Below are positions 22,123 to 27,293 of a DNA stretch of 27,293 nucleotides, piece by piece. Source of the DNA: Lachnospiraceae bacterium UBA4711 (GTDB lineage Bacteria > Bacillota > Clostridia > Lachnospirales > Lachnospiraceae); the NCBI GenBank assembly GCA_002404515.1, contig DHJV01000119.1:1-27293 (forward strand), given 5' to 3'. Position 1 is the first letter of the stretch; each line of letters begins with the position of its first letter. Position numbers and translations under genes: made by a program. The notes beneath the pieces were generated by a model. That model saw nothing but the letters and a program-made list of their open reading frames with translations, ran no database searches and was not told the origin of the DNA.

Positions 22123-23689
22123 AATCTCCAAACGGCAATGGTTCCGCATGAGTTATCTTGAATGTGTCACGATCAGTATGATGATGATTCCCTATATCAC
22201 GCTGTCACTTGCGGGAAAATATCATGTGCTGGCATTGGTGGTGGGGCTTGCATTTGTTGTGTTCTATGGCGCGTTGATGCTGTATCTTGCGGACTTTGTT
22301 CCGTGTGGTTATATCAATGCGATTCGGAATCATATGGGATGGACAGCCGGTATATTGGATGTATTGTATGTTCTGCGGTATCTGTTGCGTGCGACACTCA
22401 TAGCTGTCTTTTTCTCCATGATTTTGCAACGGTATCTGCTGCAAAGCTTCTCCGTATGGTGGATATTTCTGCCATTTCTCGGAATTACATTGTATGGTGC
22501 GTCAAAGTCGATGGAAGGACGCGGACGGATGTTTGAATTTTTGTTTGGGTGGATGGTCGTGCCACTCATATTGATCGTTGTATTCTCGGTATCAAATATC
22601 GATGTCGGTGCAATCATGCAGGGAATCACATCACAGTCGGAGGTATCGGGCGTGTTCAAGGGCGCGTATGCAATCCTTCTGGCATTGTCACCGTTGGAAT
22701 TGCAGCTCTACAGCCGTCCTTGCGTAAAGGAGAAAGACCGGACCGGGGGAATCTGGCTGCTTGTCTGGGTCTTATTTACCATTGTATTTGCGTATCTGTT
22801 TATCGTGGCAATTCTTGGCTATGGCTGGACGGCAAGTGACACAACGGCATCGTTCAATGTGATGGAGGCGGCATCGTTTCCGGGTGGCGCCGTGGCACGC
22901 CTTGATTATCCAGTGATGGCGTTCTGGATTATCGGAGTGTTTGCGGTTGTGAGCGGCTATCTGCACCAGACGAGGGACTTCTTGTATTCGCTGTGCGAAG
23001 TGAAGCATAAATGTGGACGTGTTGTGACATTTGTGGTGATGTTCGCAGTTGCGTGTCTGTTTGCGTATGGAATGCAGTTTGAATCGGCCGTAAAATATGG
23101 CATGCGGTATTTCCTGTATGCAGATCTTGCGATTGGCATAGTATTTCCTCTGATTGTCATGTGGGTGAAGACGAAAAAACGCGTGAAATGGGGAATCGGA
23201 TTTGTCTGTCTGACTGTGCTGGCAGCAATCGGCAGTGTATTGATCGGGGATGAAAGGCTTGGCAGACAATTCATACAGAATGATTTCACCGCCACAGAAC
23301 AGAAAAAGGAAACATTAGAGCACCGGGATTATGTGCAGGAGATGCAGGTGGAAATTGCGAAGGACGGGTATCAGTTTACGTTTGTGATTGCAGATATTGC
23401 CGGGTACGAAGGGGAAAACAGCATCGAGCAGACGCTCTACCATGTGCAGGCAGAGAATCTGGAGATGGCAGCAGATCTGTACCAGAGAGAGAAAGGTCGG
23501 CAGTTAGATTTCGGGCATATGAAGCAGATCGCGGCAGATATGACAGGACAGGAGATACATCCGCTCTTGCTGGAGCTTGGACACCGGCCCGGTATTTCCA
23601 AATCGGTTCCTGTTGTGATGGAAGCGGATGGGACGAAATATATTTTGCGGGAAATGATTAAAGCTGCTTACGGAAGGGAAAGCTTGTAA
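22103..23689 (+). CDS. gerB: GerB-type germinant permease fused to a GerAC N-terminal-like domain (528 aa)
   Basis: Residues about 10-375 form an amino-acid-permease-like membrane part of the GerAB family. I count about eleven hydrophobic segments; the last (WGIGFVCLTVLAAIGSVLI) would place the C terminus outside. Known GerAB proteins have ten segments and about 365 residues, so this protein is about 150 residues longer. The extra part (about 414-528) reads like the GerAC N-terminal domain: YQFTFVIADIAG, a helix, then RQLDFGHMKQI (H472), LLLELGH and SVPVVMEADG, comparable to the GerAC block LYFGHLKV...VV. No separate lipoprotein GerC gene follows. Start overlaps gerA by 20 nt, with GGAGG upstream. 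Membrane call sure; GerC similarity probable. Confidence 0.85.
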   Translation: MNLADGKISKRQWFRMSYLECVTISMMMIPYITLSLAGKYHVLALVVGLAFVVFYGALMLYLADFVPCGYINAIRNHMGWTAGILDVLYVLRYLLRATLIAVFFSMILQRYLLQSFSVWWIFLPFLGITLYGASKSMEGRGRMFEFLFGWMVVPLILIVVFSVSNIDVGAIMQGITSQSEVSGVFKGAYAILLALSPLELQLYSRPCVKEKDRTGGIWLLVWVLFTIVFAYLFIVAILGYGWTASDTTASFNVMEAASFPGGAVARLDYPVMAFWIIGVFAVVSGYLHQTRDFLYSLCEVKHKCGRVVTFVVMFAVACLFAYGMQFESAVKYGMRYFLYADLAIGIVFPLIVMWVKTKKRVKWGIGFVCLTVLAAIGSVLIGDERLGRQFIQNDFTATEQKKETLEHRDYVQEMQVEIAKDGYQFTFVIADIAGYEGENSIEQTLYHVQAENLEMAADLYQREKGRQLDFGHMKQIAADMTGQEIHPLLLELGHRPGISKSVPVVMEADGTKYILREMIKAAYGRESL

Positions 23690-23719
23690 CGAAATCAACT
23701 TTCGATGGAGGAGTTCGTT

Positions 23720-24544
23720 ATGGGGTATAAGATTCTAAAAGGAGCGATGGTTGGAATCCTGCTCGGTGTATGTGGCGGGATTTTACTTACAAGTGTGCTG
23801 CACATTGCCGGAGGCGGGAGTGTCCGTGATGTTGTCAGTCTGTTCCGTGAGGGGAATATGAAAATGTTATTTGCAGGTCAGGAAATTAGCGATGAAGATC
23901 AGGCAGATCTTGAAGCAGTGTTTGGAGATAGCAGTTTGGCAGGCGATGTGGATGATGTTGCAGGAAAAAGTGGCACCTGTGCGGATGTCTATGAGGACGC
24001 GCTGAAAAGCCCGGAAGATGTTGTAGTGCGGTTCCATGTGCGTGCAAACAGTGACAGTGAGACAGATCTTGCTTTGAAATATGAGGTGCGGGATGCAGTG
24101 CTTGCTCTGCTTGCGGAAGATTTGCAGAAAGCGGAAAATGATAGTGAAGCGATCCTGTATCTGGCGCAGAATTTATCGGAGATCCGCAACACCGCGCGTG
24201 CGGTTGTCGCGGAGGCAGGCTATCATTACGATGTAAAAGCATATATTACGAGAGAGGAATTTCCAATCCGGGAATATGGGGAACTGGTGCTTCCCGCGGG
24301 AACGTACCGGGCACTGCGTATAGATATCGGTGAGGCAAAAGGCGAGAACTTCTGGTGCATGCTGTATCCGATGATGTGCTACACGATGGATGCGGGGGCA
24401 GTTGTCGATTCGGAAGATGCAGAGAAGCTTGCGCAGGCACTCGACGAAGAAAGTTACGAGAAATTATTTGTGAAGAGGGACGTAAAGCCCGGTGATGTCA
24501 AAGTAAGGTTAAAGATTCTGGAATGGTTGCAGGATAGATTCTAA
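23720..24544 (+). CDS. spoIIR: Stage II sporulation protein R (SpoIIR) (274 aa)
   Basis: Forespore-made signal protein that acts across the septum to trigger SpoIIGA cleavage of pro-sigma-E in the mother cell (known for the family). The N terminus has one hydrophobic export segment (about 8-30). After a variable acidic region comes the signature VVVRFHVRANSDS...LKYEVRDAVL (about 101-128), then EEFPIREYGELVLPAGTYRALRI and GEAKGENFWCMLYPMMCY. The usual NWWCVLFPPLCF block is thus slightly altered (NFWCM). ATG 23720 is chosen: GGAGGAG (23707-23713) lies 6 nt upstream, whereas the earlier ATG at 23705 contains that site in its own codons. It follows the GerB-type gene by 30 bp, an unexpected operon partner for an early sporulation gene. 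Confidence 0.93.
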   Translation: MGYKILKGAMVGILLGVCGGILLTSVLHIAGGGSVRDVVSLFREGNMKMLFAGQEISDEDQADLEAVFGDSSLAGDVDDVAGKSGTCADVYEDALKSPEDVVVRFHVRANSDSETDLALKYEVRDAVLALLAEDLQKAENDSEAILYLAQNLSEIRNTARAVVAEAGYHYDVKAYITREEFPIREYGELVLPAGTYRALRIDIGEAKGENFWCMLYPMMCYTMDAGAVVDSEDAEKLAQALDEESYEKLFVKRDVKPGDVKVRLKILEWLQDRF

Positions 24545-24555
24545 GTTGGTATAAT
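24527..24555 (+). promoter_or_regulatory. Strong sigma-A promoter before the structured element and ddl
   Basis: TTGCAG (24527-24532, in the end of spoIIR) and a perfect TATAAT (24550-24555) are 17 nt apart. Transcription would start near 24562, about 40 bp before the inverted-repeat element, and would run into ddl with a leader of about 380 nt. Confidence 0.65.
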
Positions 24556-24601
24556 AATTAAATATGGAGATTAAGAAGTTTGAATATACATCAGTATGTT
24601 C

Positions 24602-24912
24602 ATTGCATTTTGCATAACCATTATGAGTATGTGAATTGTGCGTTTCAATAATTACTATTCTTAAGCAGACCATATAAACACATCGGTACTTAATAAGCTG
24701 TGCCAGCTGTCTGGCTGGTGCAGCGAATTTAGTACCGCTACGTGTTTCTCTGAGCGAGAAGAGAGCGCATATGAACCGTAGGTTCATATTTAGGATGCGC
24801 TCGATGACATACCACAGAGCGGTAGCGATGTGGTGCTTCCCGTGCGAGTCTGCGCAGAATAGTAATTGTTGAAATGCTGATTGGAAGAGTAGATGGTTAT
24901 GCAAAATGCAAT
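24602..24912. repeat. 311-bp highly structured element with perfect 20-bp terminal inverted repeats
   Basis: The ends 24602-24621 and 24893-24912 are perfect inverted copies (ATTGCATTTTGCATAACCAT on the left). Inside, 24643-24661 pairs with 24856-24874 (one G-U). Two further hairpins are nested: CGGTACT 24684-24690 with 24731-24737, enclosing 24697-24707 with 24714-24724; and GAGCGCAT 24763-24770 with 24795-24802, enclosing an inner stem 24769-24777/24781-24789. No gene is present. It could be a MITE-like insertion or a folded leader/small RNA for ddl. No clear target duplication flanks it. This element and short flanks fill the 398-bp gap between spoIIR and ddl. Confidence 0.8.
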
Positions 24913-24942
24913 AAAAATAATACATAAAGAAAGGCAAAAACC

Positions 24943-25995
24943 ATGAAAAAGAATCTAGCAGTTATATTTGGCGGCCGCTCATCCGAGCATGAAGTATCCT
25001 GCGTGTCAGTTGTTACAATTGCCAAAGCAGTAGATCTTGAGAAATACAACATGTTCCTGATCGGAATTACAAAAGACGGTGAGTGGAAGCTTGTAGAAGA
25101 TATCGCAAGCATTGAGGACGGAAGCTGGAAGGAAAGTCCTGTTTCTGCAATTATTTCCCCGGATACAAAGGGCGGACTTATCATTTCGCAGGATGATATG
25201 ATGAAGGTGCAGCCAATTGATGTGATCTTCCCTGTATTGCATGGCATGTATGGTGAGGATGGAACGATTCAGGGATTGTTCGAGATGGCAGATATCCCAT
25301 ATGTCGGATGTGGCGTGTTCGCTTCTGCTGCATCCATGGATAAGTTCTATACAAAGCTGGTGGTTGATACACTAGGAATCCGTCAGGCTGTTTATGTGCC
25401 AGTGCTGGCAGAGCAATTGGAGGATATCGACGAGGTGACAGCCCGCGTTGAAGCAAAGCTTTCTTATCCGGTGTTCGTAAAGCCATCAAAGGCAGGTTCT
25501 TCCAAGGGTGTTTCCAAGGCAGATGACCGTGCAGCATTGGTTGTCGCTTTGAAGGAAGCAGCAAAGCATGATTACAAGATTCTGGTCGAGGAGACGATCG
25601 TCGGTCGTGAGATTGAGTGCGCTGTCCTTGGCTATGGTAAAAATACAAAGGCATCCCGCGTGGGTGAGATTCTTGCGGCAGCAGAATTCTATGACTTCGA
25701 TGCAAAGTATAACAATGCAGAGTCGAAGACTGTAATCGGTGCTGACCTTCCGGACGGAAAAGAGGCAGAGGTGCAGAAGGATGCGGTTGCAATCTTCAAT
25801 GCGCTGGATGGATTCGGTCTTTCCCGTGTAGACTTCTTCTTGGAGAAGGATACGAACGAGGTTGTATTTAACGAGATCAACACATTACCTGGATTTACTT
25901 CCATCAGTATGTATCCGATGCTCTGGAAGGATAAGGGATATTCGATTGAGAGTCTGGTAGAGACTCTGATCGAGATGGCAAAGGAACGTCCATAA
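24943..25995 (+). CDS. ddl: D-alanine--D-alanine ligase (350 aa)
   Basis: ATP-grasp enzyme that joins two D-Ala with ATP in the cytoplasm to make the peptide end of the cell-wall precursor. Visible motifs: AVIFGGRSSEHEVS at the N terminus, LHGMYGEDGTIQGLFE (about 98-113), PYVGCGVFASAASMDK, FVKPSKAGSSKGVSK (about 183-197), the omega loop FYDFDAKY, and the metal/ATP-binding end FNEINTLPGFTSISMYP. The AKY tyrosine of the omega loop is the residue that favours D-Ala over D-lactate in known ligases, so an ordinary D-Ala-D-Ala product is predicted. Length is typical. GAAAGG lies before the ATG. The stop codon overlaps the next ATG by one base. Upstream is the 311-bp structured element. Confidence 0.97.
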   Translation: MKKNLAVIFGGRSSEHEVSCVSVVTIAKAVDLEKYNMFLIGITKDGEWKLVEDIASIEDGSWKESPVSAIISPDTKGGLIISQDDMMKVQPIDVIFPVLHGMYGEDGTIQGLFEMADIPYVGCGVFASAASMDKFYTKLVVDTLGIRQAVYVPVLAEQLEDIDEVTARVEAKLSYPVFVKPSKAGSSKGVSKADDRAALVVALKEAAKHDYKILVEETIVGREIECAVLGYGKNTKASRVGEILAAAEFYDFDAKYNNAESKTVIGADLPDGKEAEVQKDAVAIFNALDGFGLSRVDFFLEKDTNEVVFNEINTLPGFTSISMYPMLWKDKGYSIESLVETLIEMAKERP

Positions 25996-26441
25996 TGAAA
26001 GCAGTCATTGAGTTTGAAAATGTAGATGTGGAGACTGGTGAAGTGATGCGCTCGCAGGCAACTGCGCTGGCAAGCATGACCGAACAGGGGATGAAGCTTA
26101 CCTACGTGGAGGATGTGTCCGGTGATGGTCACAAGACACGCTGTACGATGTTATTCTCCGACAATCGCCTTCGTGTGACGCGGAGTGGCGAGCTAAATTC
26201 AGACTTCGTATATGAACATGGTTTAACGCATCATACAAAATATGCAACCGGCTATGGTTCGATTCCGGTGACCTTGCAGACGAAGCATTTCCTGCATACG
26301 GCTGAGGGCATCGATTATGAGGCAGCCGTTCTGGCAGAGGAATTTTCCTTGCGCCTTGCACTGCAATATACGATGGAGATGGGAAACGAACTGCCGATGG
26401 AACGGAAGATGAAGGTGCATGTACATAATTTAGTGGATTAG
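25995..26441 (+). CDS. DUF1934 (YwiB-like) calycin-type small protein (148 aa)
   Basis: Soluble beta-rich protein with no signal peptide. The pattern MKLTYVEDVSG, TRCTMLFSDNRLRVTRSGE, HTKYATGYGSIPVTLQT and the late LRLALQYTMEMGNEL fits the DUF1934/YwiB family, a small beta-barrel of unknown biochemical role. Its start overlaps the ddl stop by one base (TAATG), so the two genes are translated together. It therefore shares the ddl transcript and possibly its structured leader. The role is unknown; linkage to ddl does not prove a wall function. Confidence 0.8.
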   Translation: MKAVIEFENVDVETGEVMRSQATALASMTEQGMKLTYVEDVSGDGHKTRCTMLFSDNRLRVTRSGELNSDFVYEHGLTHHTKYATGYGSIPVTLQTKHFLHTAEGIDYEAAVLAEEFSLRLALQYTMEMGNELPMERKMKVHVHNLVD

Positions 26442-26473
26442 ATGTGGGATGCAAAGTATCATAACATAATGTG

Positions 26474-26485
26474 TTTTACGTAAAA
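26474..26485. promoter_or_regulatory. Operator-like palindrome before the MNT/HEPN pair
   Basis: TTTTACGTAAAA is a perfect 12-bp palindrome lying just before the strong AGGAGGTGA site of the MNT gene. It could be an autoregulation site of the toxin-antitoxin operon, or chance in AT-rich DNA. Confidence 0.3.
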
Positions 26486-26501
26486 AGTAGGAGGTGAGAT
26501 T

Positions 26502-26834
26502 ATGCCATATGTATTAAATGATGAATTACGTGAGTTTATTCAGGAAGTATCAAAATTATTGGGAAATGGCTTTGAAAAGGCAATTTTATACGGATCGTAT
26601 GCAAGAGGCGACTATAATGAGAATTCTGATATAGATATCATGATTTTAGTTAATTTATCGGATAAGCAGATATTACAATATGAAAATCAAATATTTGATC
26701 TGGCATTTGAAATAGAGTTAAAGTATGGTAAAACTATATCACCGATTATTAAGAATATAGATCAATTTGAATATTGGTCAGATGCATTACCTTTTTATAG
26801 AAATGTACTAGAGGAAGGGGTGAATGTTGCATAA
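26502..26834 (+). CDS. MNT-type nucleotidyltransferase, antitoxin of an MNT/HEPN pair (110 aa)
   Basis: Minimal nucleotidyltransferase of the DNA-polymerase-beta superfamily. The core motif is intact: GSYARGD (31-37), then SDIDIMILV with D43 and D45, the metal-binding aspartates. Members of this family (MntA-like) inactivate the partner HEPN toxin, in studied cases by adding AMP groups to a tyrosine near its active site. AGGAGGTGA lies before the ATG. The last base of its stop is the first base of the next ATG, giving coupled translation with the HEPN protein. Chromosomal MNT/HEPN pairs are usually toxin-antitoxin systems; the target here is unknown. Confidence 0.9.
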   Translation: MPYVLNDELREFIQEVSKLLGNGFEKAILYGSYARGDYNENSDIDIMILVNLSDKQILQYENQIFDLAFEIELKYGKTISPIIKNIDQFEYWSDALPFYRNVLEEGVNVA

Positions 26835-27226
26835 TGGATAAAAGGCAGGATTTATGTAATTATCGGATAGATCAGGCAAAGGAAACTATAAATGTCGCTA
26901 AGCTTTGCTTTGAAAATGGGCATTATAAAGATGCAATCAATAGAGCCTATTATGCAGCATTTTATGCGGTCAAAGCTGTGTTGGCATTAGATAATATTGA
27001 TTTCAAAAGACACAAGGATGTAGTTGCTACTTTTAATCGTGATTATGTCGCTTCTGACGTATATGAAAAAGAAATTGGAAGATTATTATCACGACTTCAG
27101 AAGAAAAGAGAAAACAGTGATTATGATGATTTTTATATAGCATCAAAAGAAGAAGCTGAAGATCAGATAAAGTTCGCAGAACAAATTGTCATGAGTATTA
27201 CCAATAAAATTGGTAAGCAAGAATAG
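26834..27226 (+). CDS. HEPN-domain protein, putative toxin of the MNT/HEPN pair (130 aa)
   Basis: All-helical HEPN protein. Typical blocks are AINRAYYAAFYAVKAVL (about 34-50), FKRHKDVVATFNRDYV (about 57-72) and the final helix region RLQKKRENSDYDDF (87-100). The classic HEPN RNase motif R-x4-6-H is not seen: after R92 comes ENSDY with Tyr97 and no His, although His60 is conserved in another helix. Many PF05168-type HEPN proteins have this R...Y form, so RNase activity is uncertain. The start shares one base with the MNT stop. A strong terminator follows, so the pair is a complete two-gene unit. Confidence 0.88.
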   Translation: MDKRQDLCNYRIDQAKETINVAKLCFENGHYKDAINRAYYAAFYAVKAVLALDNIDFKRHKDVVATFNRDYVASDVYEKEIGRLLSRLQKKRENSDYDDFYIASKEEAEDQIKFAEQIVMSITNKIGKQE

Positions 27227-27231
27227 AGAAG

Positions 27232-27269
27232 AAAAACTGCAAGCAGCGTTTACGTTGCTTGCAGTTTTT
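27232..27269 (+). terminator. Rho-independent terminator after the HEPN gene
   Basis: AAAAACTGCAAGCAGCG (27232-27248) pairs with 27253-27269 across a TTTA loop, with one G-T pair, and ends in five T. It lies 6 bp after the HEPN stop. The A-run on the left side means it could work in both directions. Confidence 0.88.
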
Positions 27270-27275
27270 GTATAG

Positions 27276-27293
27276 GTGCGCCTAGCGGCGCAC
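27276..27293. repeat. GC-rich 7-bp inverted repeat at the window edge
   Basis: GTGCGCC (27276-27282), TAGC, GGCGCAC (27287-27293): a perfect GC-rich hairpin right after the terminator and cut by the window end. Such a sequence could begin a further hairpin or a repeat element; nothing more can be said. Confidence 0.45.

Noticed and set aside
24509..24937. 142-codon open frame on the minus strand over the spoIIR-ddl gap
   Set aside because: It coincides with the inverted-repeat element, lacks a ribosome site and has no protein-like pattern; the structured DNA explains the stretch better.
25181..25792. 203-codon open frame on the minus strand
   Set aside because: It is a shadow of the strongly recognisable ddl coding sequence.
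24943..25995. D-Ala-D-Lac (vancomycin-resistance type) ligase
   Set aside because: The omega loop keeps the tyrosine (AKY) typical of D-Ala-D-Ala ligases, and no vanH or vanX lies nearby.
1..27293. CRISPR array, tRNA or rRNA genes
   Set aside because: No regularly spaced direct repeats and no cloverleaf or rRNA-like segments were seen anywhere in the window.

Overview
The window looks like chromosomal DNA of a spore-forming, low-to-moderate GC Bacillota, most likely class Clostridia (Lachnospiraceae-like). It carries GerA/GerB spore-germinant receptor genes, spoIIR and a possible forespore sigma-G promoter, together with a Bacillota-style (T7SSb-like) type VII secretion locus. Genus and species cannot be fixed from sequence reading alone.

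Layout. (1) 39-968, minus strand: a complete XerC/D-like tyrosine recombinase, divergent from the rest. (2) 1207-6048: AT-rich entry half of the type VII locus, with a secreted protein, two Esx-like proteins that have lost the WXG motif, a strong hairpin, then a cargo module (coiled-coil YwqH-like protein, two Esx-like helical proteins, a 605-residue candidate substrate, a membrane-anchored protein). (3) 6217-14587: the secretion core: a membrane protein with an outside pseudo-trypsin domain, a FIVAR domain and an inside FHA domain; a second FHA protein; a ParA/TadZ-like ATPase; a YukD/EsaB ubiquitin-like protein; and a 1499-residue EssC/YukBA motor ATPase. EssA, EssB/YukC and EsaA are not visible here. 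(4) 14597-17324: a second cargo module (YwqH-like, YwqI-like, LXG-type polymorphic toxin, small immunity candidate). (5) 17341-20329: an AT-rich scrap and immunity array: a DNA adenine methylase fragment, an immunity-like protein, an orphan toxin tip coupled by ATGA to a DUF2247-like protein, a YezG/DUF600-like protein, and a paralog of the membrane protein that closes module 2.

(6) 20425-24544: a hairpin that overlaps both a sigma-G-like promoter and the ribosome binding site of a germination operon. The operon holds a GerA-type protein, a GerB-type permease fused to a GerAC-like N-terminal domain, and spoIIR. (7) 24527-24912: a good vegetative promoter followed by a 311-bp highly structured element closed by a perfect 20-bp inverted repeat, just ahead of ddl. 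(8) 24943-27226: ddl, a DUF1934 gene, and an MNT/HEPN toxin-antitoxin pair, closed by a clear terminator.

Working model. The motor EssC, with EsaB and two FHA proteins, exports the Esx-like and LXG-like cargo of the flanking modules. YwqH/YwqI-like helical proteins act as cargo partners. Small downstream genes protect the producer, and orphan tips and immunity genes record past toxin exchange. The most unusual points are the apparently EssB-free core built around a pseudo-protease/FHA membrane protein and a ParA-like ATPase, the matched pair of membrane proteins at both ends of the locus, the GerB-GerC fusion, and the structured element before ddl.
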